The translations under genes and the position numbers were made by a program. From positions 62,001 through 126,000 of IMG/VR virus record IMGVR_UViG_3300026257_000002: 64,000 bases of DNA. One strand, 5' to 3'. Each line of letters begins with the position of its first letter. The stretch's first letter is position 1. The notes under the pieces were generated by a model. That model saw only the letters and a program-made list of their open reading frames with translations, was not told the origin of the DNA and did no database searches. Origin of the DNA: a virus. Below, one piece after another: positions 35,490-49,100 of this stretch.

Positions 35490-37061
35490 TTAGAATTCTA
35501 CGACCAATTTGACATCTTCAATTTGATCAATAGAACGAGAAACAGTTCTTCTGTTCTCAACATAAATGATGTCACCAGTATATTTTTTAATTTCTGGTGA
35601 TGAATAACCATTAGCAAAAGTTAAATTGGAAGTAGTCAAACTATAAGTAGTGTCTGGAGTTTCAACAGATGATGAAAGTGCTCCAGTGATTGCATTTGAA
35701 CCAGAGAAAGGAGTTAAATCCCCACCTTGGTCACCGGTAGCAATGTGCTCGTAGCTGCTCTGATATACTTTAAGGATTTTAGTGCTAGCATCCCAAGAAA
35801 CAACTTTGCCTGAAGCACCGGTTGTAGATTGTGTTACAGTCTCGTCAATATTAAATGAAGCGACTGTTGCAGATGGAAACTTAATAGCAGTCAAACCATT
35901 ATAGGTAGAACCAGCAGCTGCTCCACCACCAGACTCTTCAGGATTGCGAAGAACGCCAATTCTTCTGAAATCCGTATCAACAGGGAACTCAAGGTTCTCA
36001 TCATATTGAACTCTGGAGTTTACCATGACACGCTTAGTGCCAAGTTCCTTATAGATGTTATATCCATGTCCACCTGCAGGAGGAATGATTACTTCCAAAA
36101 CTGCTTCTGCTCCAGGAGCTCCGATACCAGAGATTTCAGTTGAGTTTACGTTGATATAACCGTAGGTATATCCAGAACCGGGAGTAGTAATCGTTACTTC
36201 AGTCACAGCACCGCTGCTAACTTTGACTGTCGCAAGTGCTTGTGAACCTCCGTTTTGTGCCCAGTCTCCACGAATAGGAACATTAATATATCCAGTCGAA
36301 GCATTATCAGTATATCCTGTGCCACCTGTATTAATTACTACGGTGTCGATAGCACCGTCTACAGCGGCTGCTTTAACATCAACACCATTAGCGGGGTCTC
36401 CAGCAGATCCAACACCCCAGTTAGCAGGGACGGGGGCATAGGAGGTTGTGAAGAATTTAATTACATCATCAGTTCCAATGCTGTAGAGGAATTTCCACTT
36501 GTAAGTATCAGCAGTTGTGAAGATAGTAGTACCAGTTCCAGTAGGGGCAACAGTAGAAGCAATACCATTGGGGTTGGCAGGTGATGAACCATTATAGATA
36601 CACTTATAAACTTTATAGTCACTTACGACATAATATTTTGCAGAGTAAATATGTGGTGCATTTTCTCCGGCAGAGTTTGCCTTGAAATCTGCGCTATAGT
36701 TAGAACGATACATTGAATATGTCGTTCCTGAAGTCCAATTATGTCTATTAATAACTAATCTAACATCTGATGACTGAATTCTCTTAAGAGAAATCATATC
36801 ATCAAAAATTTCTTTCTCGTAATTGAAACTATCGATTGGCGTAGGTGGATTGTTCTCATCAGGAGCGGCAAGATAAGATCCACTGTGCTGACTACCTGAA
36901 GCTTGACCGACATATGAAGTCGCACCAGCTACAGCAGCAGTATCCCAATCTTGGGGTCTACCCATGAAGAAGTACATATTCGTAGGGGCTGCCTCGGAAA
37001 ATGCTTCTTCAAACTGTTGGGCATTATGAATTCTAAATTGTTCAGAAATAAGTGCTGGCAT
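35490..37061 (-). CDS. 8: Baseplate wedge protein, T4 gp8-like
   Basis: A 523-residue protein recognised by both ends. Near the N-terminus TNMYFFMGRPQDWD parallels the NTIFITFGRSEPW segment I recall from T4 gp8. The C-terminus YTGDIIYVENRRTVSRSIDQ, ending EDVKLVVEF, parallels the gp8 terminus (GEMIYMENRPP...DQTEEINILFTF). The central YKCIYNGSSPANPNG and YKWKFLYSIGTDD segments also fit (T4: WLVYRCLD, YVWEYLFEI). T4 gp8 is about 334 aa; the extra 190 residues form Gly-rich beta insertions. gp8 dimers join adjacent baseplate wedges. It follows the gp7-like giant, as in T4, and has a late promoter upstream. Confidence 0.85.
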   Translation of the reverse strand: MPALISEQFRIHNAQQFEEAFSEAAPTNMYFFMGRPQDWDTAAVAGATSYVGQASGSQHSGSYLAAPDENNPPTPIDSFNYEKEIFDDMISLKRIQSSDVRLVINRHNWTSGTTYSMYRSNYSADFKANSAGENAPHIYSAKYYVVSDYKVYKCIYNGSSPANPNGIASTVAPTGTGTTIFTTADTYKWKFLYSIGTDDVIKFFTTSYAPVPANWGVGSAGDPANGVDVKAAAVDGAIDTVVINTGGTGYTDNASTGYINVPIRGDWAQNGGSQALATVKVSSGAVTEVTITTPGSGYTYGYINVNSTEISGIGAPGAEAVLEVIIPPAGGHGYNIYKELGTKRVMVNSRVQYDENLEFPVDTDFRRIGVLRNPEESGGGAAAGSTYNGLTAIKFPSATVASFNIDETVTQSTTGASGKVVSWDASTKILKVYQSSYEHIATGDQGGDLTPFSGSNAITGALSSSVETPDTTYSLTTSNLTFANGYSSPEIKKYTGDIIYVENRRTVSRSIDQIEDVKLVVEF

Positions 37062-37097
37062 TTCTATAAATGTTAATGTTTACGGTTTTCCTTGTGT

Positions 37098-37105
37098 TAT
37101 TTATA
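37098..37105 (-). promoter_or_regulatory. T4-type late promoter TATAAATA upstream of gp8
   Basis: Perfect TATAAATA on the minus strand, 37 nt ahead of the gp8-like ATG. A second overlapping NATAAATA match (GATAAATA) lies at 37104-37111. Confidence 0.75.
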
Positions 37106-37109
37106 TTTA

Positions 37110-40100
37110 TCACCCTCGCCAAGCGAGTCTTAAGTAATCGGTATCTGTATGTGATGTTGCTGTAGTTCCCTTCACTCCTCTCACGACAGTAAAATCTTGT
37201 CCTGAAATTGAAGTATATTCAACAATTTCATCTCCAAACTCCAAATATCCCGTTGGAGGGAAGTTGGAAACATCGCCAGTAACAGTAATTGTAGTAACAG
37301 TATCATTGATATTGCCATTCAATGTAAGACCATATGAAACATATGCTTCTGGTCCGATATTAATAATATTTGGTTCAGTCGCTCCTTGCGAAACTGCTCT
37401 ATGAGTTGTGAAATCGCCAACGGTCAGTGCTGGCGCATAACGATTCATGTGTTGAATAGTAACTCCAGTTCCAAGATATGATGCGAGAGGATCATTAATT
37501 CCATGTGGTTCATAAGAGAACTTATTATTATCAAATGTCTGAAGGTTATATGCCAAACCTGCTTCAGAAGTATTTCTGATCATTTGATTTTCCATCTCAA
37601 TTACAGTTGTGTTTGATGAAGTTAATTGCGAAATAACAAGTGGCACAGTGACTTCTTCATCAATATCACTGCTAACACTAAATCCAGGTAATAATGCATT
37701 TGCCAAAGAAATATCAACAATTGTATTATTTTTCATATACAATGGTGTGTGAGGTCTAATAATCTCATATTTTTTAGCAAAAATTAATTCAGGTGGTTCT
37801 GTATATCCAGAACCCGGATTTGTGATAATAACATTAGTTACTTTACCATTGGTAATTTGAGCAATAGCTTCTGCACCAGTTCCTGGATTATCACATTCGG
37901 TTTTAAATAGAATGATAGGAGCTACATCATACTCAAGACCAGGATTTGTTATATTAATACTAGTAATTGGTCCTGGAGCAAATACTGTAGGAATACCCAT
38001 TGTATTTTCAACACCTATAGTTCCATCAATTCCCACTGGATTACCACCTGAAACAGAACTAGCAGTAAGATCTATTACAGCATTAGCAACAGCATTCTTG
38101 CCACGGACATAAGCATTATCTGTATATATTAATGCTGTATAAACTAAGTTATCAGTATTTTTAAGTGCCTTTTCCTCAACTCTAATAATTTCTTTAACTG
38201 ATTCACCATCAATTCTGATCTTATCACCTGGTTTAATAATATCTCCAGTATTTGCAACCTTAGTTAGATATTTACATCCTTCAGGACTATTGTCGCCAAT
38301 ATATTCCAAGTTTTCAAATACTTCACCATTCCAGATTGAAATAGTCTTCTCAAACACTTTACCATAGAAATATAGCACAAAACATTTTTTCCCTGTAGTG
38401 GGTGCTTCAGTAAATGTAATTACATTATCAACAATAGTATATGAAGATCCCTCTACTTGAGGAACCCCGTCAAGCATAATTAACATTTGATGATCGTCAG
38501 GAGGAAGAATATTATCATCACCAAATTTAAATTCAAATGATCTTTGACTCGAATTAAATTGATCCGCAAAATTATTTAAGATTTTATATTTACTGAATGT
38601 ATAAGAGAAGAAATGTCTGTCTTTTTCTATTACATTAGTAAATTTAATTACATTGGGATTTACGCTTCTGTCAATGGTATAAGATTCTCCATAAAGTTGA
38701 AGGACACCATCAATAAAGACTAGCAGATTTTCATCTGCCTCTGTGGTGACATTAGAACCATTGATTTTGTAAAGAGGATAGTCGGTGCTAATCCCATCAA
38801 ACAAGATATTTTTTAATTTATACGAATAGCGAGCATCATCACCAGCAGAAACAAATTTAAAGAAAGTGGAGTGGAATACAGTTCCTTTTCTTACTGGTTC
38901 ATATAGTTTAAGTATTGCATTAGAATATTCAAATTGACCTTCAGTAAAAGTGGCATTTGTCAAACTTGATGATTCAATAGTTCCAGAAGTAGTGAGGAAA
39001 TCATCTAAAATAGTTAAATCTTGAATATAAAGTTGGTTACAGATTGCAAGGCTCATCATATCTCTTGCCTTTTCAAAAGCAGTGATAGATTCATTTACTT
39101 CACCTGCAAGACCATTACTTAATAAAGCAGATCCATCCAAATATTTTTGAGTAGAACTTCTAATATTAGAATTACCACCTGTTCTCAAATCACCAATAAC
39201 AGAATCAACAATTAGACTTAAATCCCTCTTGCATTTTGCTTCACCAGCAGAAAGAATTCTTACTGATTCTGCTGGTAAAGATTGTGGATAATTTAATGAT
39301 CCTTGAGATAAGTATAGTGTTACGATTCCAGCAAGATTATCAATATTCGATTTAATGTCAGCACATGCGCCATCACTGTTATTTGAAACAGGAGCATTGA
39401 CCACAGGTCTTACAATGGCATCGGTTACTGCTCTAATGAAAGTATGTGGATACTCACCGCCTGAAATAACCACAGACTGATTCAGTGCATTACTGGCAGC
39501 ACTTACAAATGTGTGAGGATAGTCACCACCACTGATAATTGCATCAGTGAGAGCAGAAACAAATGTATGTGCCGAAACAATTGATGTAGTACCAACTTGA
39601 AGTGTAATTGTAGTATCGCTTACAGAAACAACAGGAATTGGTTGATTATAAGAACGGTCACGCTTATGCTTAATACTATCAGTAACACCACTCTGGAATA
39701 CATGAGTAGTTACGTTTGTGGAAGGTGTAGTTGTTAGAACTTTAACTGTAAATGTTTGTCCATCAATAGCGGAAACTTGTAACCACTTACCACTTACAGG
39801 GTCAGTAGCTCTTGGATATGCATGATCAGATGATTGACTATCTTCATCACAACGGAAGGTTACAGCACCATCATCAAACTTAACCCAATCACCTACCTTA
39901 ATACCATGTGTGGTACCTGTGTTAATAATCATTAGACCTGTAACAGGATCATATGTTGTACCAGCACCAGGAGTATGTGTATCAATTATATTTCTTGGAT
40001 AAGAATGAGTATCTGCTGGATCGGCAGCAACACCAACTTGGACATCAATTGTAGTTGCTTGTGGATTTAATACTGCAAGGTTAGATCCAGATGCAGGGTC

Positions 40101-43100
40101 AGTAGATCTTGGATATGCATGGTTAGTTGCATGAGCATCAGCATCACAAGTAAATGTAACACCACCATTAGCAATCTGCACTGTGTCAGAAGTTGTAAGA
40201 CTGTGAGATCCAATCTCGATAGTCATTACACCTGTGGATGGATCATATGTTGTGCCAGCAGCTGCTGTAACAGCACTACCAACACTAGGAGTAATAGCAT
40301 TAGTAACACCACTTACAAATGTATGCGTTCCAGTAGCAGCACCACATGTGAAAGTAATACCATCGTCAAGCATTTTTACAGTGGCATTAGATTTAATTCC
40401 ATGAGTTCCGATAGTCACTTCCATCAAACCAGTTGAACTATCATAAGTTGCATTAGTTGGAGTATAATTTACAATAGGTGACGATCCAATATTAACAGTA
40501 AGATGATCATCGGTTGCAGTAAGAACAGTAGATCGTCTTTTAGAAGCAGGATCAGTTGATCTTGGATATGAATGGAAACTAACATTATCATCTTGAGTAC
40601 AAGTAAAGGTCAATCCATCATCTCCAAGTAAAATATTATCTCCTACAACGAATCCATGATCATTTGATGTAATACCCAAAATTCCAGTGGTGGCATCATA
40701 GGTCGCATCAGTTACTGTATAAAGTCTTGGGACATATGTATGATCTGATGTGTCAGTAGAACTACCAACATTAATTGTGATAGTAGTTGCAGTCTTTGTT
40801 ATAATAGAAACTGCAGTATCAAAAGTCTTATCCTTTTTCTTCTTCAATCCATCATTGACTGCACTGACAAATGTATGTGTAGAAGTATTAGATGAAACTC
40901 CTATCGCAACCCTAAAAGTGTTTCCTGTTACAGCATAGATTGGTATCCACTTACCACTGAATGGATCAGTAGAACGAGGATATGAGTGGTTAGTAGCATT
41001 TCCATCCATTCCACAAGTAAATATTAGGGAGTCATTATCAAATTTAATAAGATCTCCATTGTTCCATCCATGATTATTAACAGTAACAGTGAGAACACCA
41101 AGTACCGGATCATAAGAAGCATCTGTAACAGTTTCACTTAAGATATCAGTCTTAGGGTAACGATGCTCAGTTTGATTATTGTCTAAATCGCAGGTAAATG
41201 TAAGTGATTCTGGTTCAATCTTAACACTTGTACCTGCTCTTAAAGAGTGGTTTCCGATAGTTAACTCAAGATCTCCTGATACAGGGTCGTAATTAGCATC
41301 ACTAATAGTAAACGTTTTTTCTGGACTTGCCCCTACAGTAATATCAAAAGTATCACTAGTTACATTAGAAATTGCTAAAGATTGCTCATGGTTTCCATCA
41401 GCAAGTCTTGGATAGGATTTTTCTGCAACATTACCATCCATTCCACAATTAAATGTTAATCCATTTGACTTGATTACAACATCATCTCCATTATTGAGAC
41501 CATGATCGACAATTGTGACTTGAGCAACACCTGTTACAGCGTCATACGTGACATCTGTTGGTGTTCCAACCGCATCTCCCCAGTAACTAGCATTGCCAGC
41601 AGTAATGGTGAGATCTTTAATAAGAAGTTGATTTACAATTGCTTGCTTCATCAAATCCCTAACTTTATTGAATGCAGTGTTAGATTCTAGAATTTCGCCA
41701 GAAAGACCATTGCTGATGAATGATGTTCCTTGGTCATTAAAATATTTCTTAAGGAATTTACGAGCATACACATTACCGCCTGTGTGAATATCTAGTGATA
41801 CTGCATCAATAAACATTCCAATATCACGCTTACACTTTGCTTCCCCAGTAGTATCAGTCCCAATGTTTTCTGCTGGAAGACCGGTAGTAGATCCTGCATT
41901 AATTGTGGTAGTTATAACACCGATAAGAGTTGTAAGGTTTGAAGTTATATTGGCACAAAGAGGAGAACCAGAATCAGCAGTAATGGTTAAGTCTTTAACC
42001 AATAATTCATTGGTAAATGATTTAATCATTTCATCGCGAGCAAAATTAAATGCTACAATTGATGCTGCTTCTTCACCTTGTAATCCATTATTAATAGGAT
42101 TACCAGAATTATCAAAGTATTGTAATACAAATTTTCTAGTATACTCATTACCACCATTTACTAGATCAATAGAAGAGTAATCGATTAATAATCCGAGATC
42201 ACGCTTACACTTTGCTTCCCCAGTAGTATCAGTCCCAATATTTTCCGCTGGAAGACCACTTATAGATCCTGCTGTGAATGCAGAAGTAGCAATACTAGAA
42301 AGAGTTGTAAGTGATGAAGCTATGTTAGCACATAAAAGAGCACCACCAGCAGCACCTACGTTAATTGTAAATGTATTTGTATCTGCTGCTGAGATAGTAA
42401 GAGTATTCTGATATGCTATATCTCTCTTCTTACTAACACCATCAGCAGTAGCTGATACAAATGTGTGTGTATAGTTTCCACCAGTTATAACCGCACCAGA
42501 TGTTGCAGATACAAAGGTATGAGCATCAAGATTACTAATAGCACCCTGTCCACCATTAACATTAATTGTTATGGTAGTTCCAGTGGTTCCTGTTATTGGA
42601 AGAGCAGTATTATATGCGTAGTCAGCACCACCTGATGTGTTAGCACCAGAAGCACGAGGATATGTACCCTGATTATTGGTTGTCGCTGATGCTATACCAA
42701 CATTAACTGTAACAGTTGTAGCAGTTGGGTTGGTTATTGCAAGTGCTGTGCCAGATACAGGGTCAGTAGCACGTGGATATGCATGATCAGTAGCATGATT
42801 ATCTGCTGCACAACTGAATGTTACTCCACCATTTGCAATGGTAAGTGTATCTGAAGTTGTAAGACTGTGTGATCCAATTTCTAAAACTAAATTTCCAGTT
42901 GTAGGATCATATGTTGTTCCAGCAGCTGCTGTAACAGCACTACCAACACTAGGAGTAATAGCATTAGTAACACCACTCTTAAATGTATGAGCACCAACAG
43001 CAGCATTACAACTAAATGTTAATGAATTATCAGCAAGTTTAATGCTCTGTCCTGTTGTCAAAGAGTGAGAACCAATTGTTAATTCTAAATCACCTGTTGT

Positions 43101-46100
43101 ACCATCATATGTTGCTCCAGTAACGTTATGATTTACTAGAGGGGTTGTGCCAACATCAACTGAGAATGTATCTGTATCAACGTTAGAAATTTCTAACCAC
43201 TGCCCACTAATAGGATCAGATGATCTTGGATATGTATGATTAGTTGCATCACCATCCATTTCACATGTAAATGTCAAAGAATCATCAGCTATCTTAACAA
43301 AATCTCCATTCTCAAACCCATGATTATCAACAGTAACTGTTACTATACCCGTAGTAGGACTATAAGAAGCATCAGTTGCTGTAAATATATCTACAGTTGT
43401 TCTTGGATAGGATTTTGTTCTACTGGCATCAGTAACACTACCAACATTAACTGTAATAGTAGTCGCTGAAACCGCAGTGATAGCAATGCTTGTGCCAGAT
43501 ACAGGATCAGTTGCCCGTGGGTATGAATGTTGCGTCACATTGTTGTCAGCATCACAAGTAAATGTGACAGCACCATCAGCAATCTGAATTGTATTTGAAG
43601 TAGTTAAAGTATGAGATCCAATCTCCAATACAAGATCACCAGTAGCAGCATCATAAGTTGTACCAGACGCTGCTGTAACAGTACTACCAACGTCAGGAGT
43701 AATAGCATTAGTAACACCACTTACAAATGTATGATTTGTATTACCATAATTACATCTGAATGAAATTGCATTATCAGCAATCGTAATTGTATTAGATGTT
43801 GTTAATAAATGATCATCTGAGGTAATTACCATCTCACCTGTGGATGGATCATATGTTGCACCTGTTACTGCGTTTGGTAAATTACCTGCATTTGATGTAA
43901 CTCCATTTGTTACAGCAGATACGAATGTATGTGGAGTATTGGGACTATTAGGATCATTAGTAATCGTAGTATCCTTAATTGTAAGTTGATTTCTAAACGC
44001 AAGGATCATATTATCCTTAGCAACATTGAAACCATAAATTGCTTCTTCTTCTTCACCAACAATACCGTTACCTAAAGGATTTCCAGAATCATCAAAGAAC
44101 TGTAGTGAGAATTTACGAGCATATTCATTACCACCATTAACAAGATCTAATGATGTATAATCAATAAAGAGACCTAAATCTCTTCTGCACTTAGTCTCAT
44201 ACGCTCCATGAGAAGGATATTGAGTAATAATATCAGTCCAAGCATTATTAATGATCTCAGTTCTATTTTGCTGAATCAGTCTATAAGCATCCTTAAAACG
44301 ATAACTACTGTCTGTAGCAGGATCGCCAGGGTAAATGTAATCAGGAAAACTTACACCAATTTGAGCAGCTGCTTTGTCAACAATTTCTTTATGATTCTGT
44401 TGAATTAATCTATAAGCATCCTTAAAACGATAACTACTGTCTGTAGCAGGATCGCCAGGGTAAACGAAATCAGGATGCTGAACTGCAATTTCACCGGCAC
44501 CTCTATCAATCAATTCTTTACGGTTTTGTTGAATTAAACGGTAAGCATCTTTTGCTTTACTATATGCAGATGTTTGAGGATCATTTGGATAGTAGAAATC
44601 AGGATATTGTAGAGAAATTTCTGCATTTGCCCTATCAATAATTTCAAATCTATTAAGATCAATTAATTTAGCACCATCTCTATGTCGATTAGCACTAACA
44701 ACAGTTGATTCTTCTTCATCCAACCAAATACCAGTATTATTTGTAGGAAGATCAACAGTTGGATTATTTAATTGATATGTCAGAATATTAATTAAGCTAT
44801 CAATCGTACTACGAACATCAGCACAAACGTCGGGATCATTATTTGTCAGATAACCATTGGGGTTTTCAAATAAAACTCTAATGGTATTTGTTGATGGTAC
44901 ATCATACACCTCAAACTTATCATTAAAATTTAAATTTCCAGTATTTGTTACAGCAGAGATGTGAATATATTTTTGGTTAGGATATGTTTGACCTACTGAT
45001 GTAGTCGCTAAATTATGATCTGCGGCAGTAGTAATAGTTGCAATACCACCAACATAACTAATCCCAATTACAGAGGATGTTTGGAATGGTTCTTGGAATA
45101 TATCATTTAATGAAAGAAGTATGGAAGTATTGTAAGTATCTAATGGGAAATTACCATCATTTGTAGTCAAGGTATATGTTTGAGTATCAACATCAAAATC
45201 AGCAGAAAGATCTGCCATTTGCACTGCTTCAATTTGATTATCTAAGAAATTAAGACGAGCAGCTCCTACACCACGATAAGCTTTTAAATCAGTTGTATTG
45301 AGCGTAGAAACTTCATATTTTTTGAAAACAATATCTGATTCCACATTCACATTAGGTAGTGTAATAATAACTTCATTAGCAGAATGATCATCAGCAAGAC
45401 CAATACTAAATGGAGAACCTGTTACAGTATCATCGAAATCAACATCATTTTCTACAGATACCTCACCAAATAATTTAAATCCAAGTGGGTGTGTTGTTTC
45501 ATCGACATATTTCTTATAATCACTTAAAGATTTTGTACTTCTGATGACATAGGAAAAATCTTGGTAATAATAACTGTCAGTAATTTTTTGTGAGGAGGCA
45601 CTAATCTTACCTAAATCAGAATCAAAGAAACCAACTTTTGAAATAAATCCAGAAATATTTCCAACAATATCTGGATTTGTTATAGAATAAATTGTAGAGG
45701 TTACCTGTAAAATAGCACCTGTAAGTGTATCACCTACTTTAGGAATACCTGAGTTAATTTTTAAATCAAGTAAGTAAATATCAGTACCAATTTCTCTTAT
45801 TTTTTCAATCTTAGCTGATAATCCACTAGAAGATGATACATTTTCTGAAAGTTTATAAACACCACCAGAAATATCGGTAATGATTACTTTTTGTTTGAAT
45901 ACTAAAGATTTAGAGAATGTTCTATCAGGATTAAATTGACTTCCACTATTATTAAATCTAATAGTTTTAATTTTACCAATGCTATTACTAACTGGGAAAA
46001 TTTTAGCACCAGCATCAATTACTGTGATAGTATCATTTTCATCATATCCTTTACCAGCATCATCAACTTTTATTGAAATAATTTTACCACCTACAATTGT

Positions 46101-49100
46101 TGGCGTTATAACTGCTCCACTACCAGTAGAAGTATTAATTGCAAGTTTTACATCACTTGAATATCTATTTCCAGAATTTAAAACACTGAATGTATCATCG
46201 AATGAACCACCAGTAATTGAATATGTTAATTTTGCTGAATCTAATTCACTATGAATAACCCCAGCAACTCTTGGGAGTTTTTTATAACCTTCACCACCAT
46301 CAATTACATCAACAGTATTAATCTCACCAACAGCAGTTTGTGAAGTTGTTGTATATGAAATTAAACCTGTGTAAGTAGGTTGTTCAGGTTGTGTGGAAGT
46401 GGTATACTTAAAACTATAGTCATTAACAACTTTAGTAACTTTAATTGATTCTACACCATCAGGGAATGTAAGAACTGATAGGAAATCTTTATTATTGATA
46501 ATTTTGTCGTTTTGTTCATAATAATATACTCTAGAAACATCAAGATTCAGTAATGCTTCTTTTGTGATAGTCACTGTTGATCCAGAAGTACCTGCAGTTC
46601 CAACAACTGTTACACCGGTAAGACTGTTAATATTTGCTGAATCTTCAGAGAAAATAAGACTATATCCAAAGATACTTCCGTCACTTAAATCAAATATATA
46701 CTCAGTTCCTCTCATTAATGTATGAGATAAGTCCCGAACATAATGGTTGCCAGTTCCAGTAGGATCAAATTCCCAATAAATCTGAGTGTCACTTATACTA
46801 CTTATATTAAGATCTCTTCCTGATGGTGAAGATGCATCTGTAAGAACACTAGAATCTGTAAGTGTGCCTGAATCAACTCGTATTTCAATAGTAGAATTTT
46901 CTTTATCAATACTATAAATTGTCCCAGACACACCAGTACTTGTAATTGATGACCCTACAGTTAATCTGTAATCTGGTTGATCATCTGGTATATAAAGTTC
47001 TACTTTATTAGTAGATGCATGTAATCTTAATGGACTATTAAATTGAGTTCGTTCGACAGTAATTTGATCTGAACCATAATCAATCGAAACAATTTTTAAA
47101 ATTTCATCATTAATTTTTAAATAATCATTTTCTCTATAACCATTAGAGTTATCTACGTTAATGGTTGTTTGGTTGAAAGCAACATCAACAACTAAAGTAG
47201 ATTCAATAACAGGAGCGATGTATTTTACTGTCTGATAATTAGATACTCTTACATTAAAAGTTTTTGATAATGATATTGCTTGCTTATCTAATGTTAATGT
47301 AACAATATCATTATCTGATAATAAATGTGGTGTTGAAGTTTCTACAGTTACATCATATGTAATACCCGCCTTATGTAAATATGGAGCACTAAACTCAACT
47401 GGCCAAGGACTATCAGGAATTCCGTTAGTTGTCGTTAATTGTGGGTGACTAAATTCAGGAGAAACTTGATATGATACTGTAGTTACATCCTGACCTTTAA
47501 TTGAGTCAACTCTACCAAATGCTCTAGAACCTTCGGTATCATCATTATCAAGATACAAGTAATCTGAGGTTTTAAATATTGCTTGACTTTCTTTTACAAT
47601 AAAAGAATCAACAACTCCCCTTTCCACATTAGATACTGATAAAATAGCATCAAAACCTTTACTTGGTGTGGAAGAACTTCTAATTCTTCTTGCTGCTTTA
47701 TTTAAATTATCTTCATTCTGTTGATTAAATTCAATATTAAAATTATTTTCTGCAGGCACAGAATAATATGTTTGTCCTACAATATATGGATAAATACCAC
47801 CACCAAAACTATCTACTGTAAGAAAGTAACAATATCTTCCCTCAGGATATTCTGGAGTAATGCAAAAACGACCATTATTAATATCAAGACTTCCTGTTCC
47901 CTGAATAAACTCATAGTCATCAATAAAAGAACCTAATGGATATGTTACTACGCTAGGTCTAGTAGCAGCTACCGTGGTTTTTAATAAATAAGAACTAGTT
48001 TGCCTAGAAATACCATTGGCAGGAACTGTTGCAGTAAGATATCCATAAGGACCATAAATGGGATTACCATCATATGCCCATCCTAAAATAGGAGAATGAA
48101 CAAATCCAGATATTTTTTCATTATAATTAGCATTTACACCCTGAACGTTATCAGATAATGAATGTCTAAGAATTCTTGGATTTGATGGATATGCATACTG
48201 AAGATTATATGCAACATTTCTACTTGGATACAGATAACCATTACCAGTATCAGATTTAATTGTCTGAGCAGGTGCCCAGTTGCCATTTCCGTCAATAGAA
48301 TTTCTTGTCTTGAATACTCTATCAAAAGACCATTTCTTAACAATAGCATTAGCAACAACACCACTACCTTTGGAAATAATATTTACAACAATAGTATCTT
48401 TATCGCTATAATCAACACCACCATTAAGTATAACGACACCAGTCAATTGATTATTAGTTATTTCAGCAATAGCAAAAGCACCTGTGCCTTTACCAGTAGT
48501 GTCAATAATTTCTACATTAGGTATAGCAACATAATCCTGACCAGGATTAGTTACTGCAATTGACTTAATAGAACCATTAACGATATCTAGATCATTAACA
48601 ATTGTTGCAGTGGCATCAAAACCATATGTAACTTCTAATGATTGATCTTGAGTATATCCATTACCACCATCATCAACTGATATGGAAAATACCTTTCCGT
48701 CTGTAATATTTGCATTAAATGTGGCACCTGCCCCAGTAGCATTTGGTATTCTGAATATTGGTTGAATGTTGGTCTCAAAACCAAATCCTTTTTGAATAAT
48801 TTCTACCTTTTCAATATTTCCATATGGAACATCTTCATAATCTTGAGAACTAAATGCTTCTACACCATTATTAAACAAACCAACTGCTTTATTACCAGTA
48901 TATTGAATTTGAGTATTTTTTTCAGTTGAAAGTGGAATTAACTTTAAAAGATTTTGATTGTTAACATTAAATCCAGTTCCGATAAATGATCCAATCGGAT
49001 GACCAGGAAGTCCTGAAGAAATAATATAAGCATAATTATCATCTTTGTAAATATTCGATACCTCAGTGGTGATACTGTTAACATTAGCATCTATCTGAAT

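Noticed and set aside
39000-44700. CRISPR-like array of repeated sequence
   Set aside because: Repeats are in frame, have unequal spacing in multiples of three, and encode protein repeats; no conserved short direct repeat with unique spacers.
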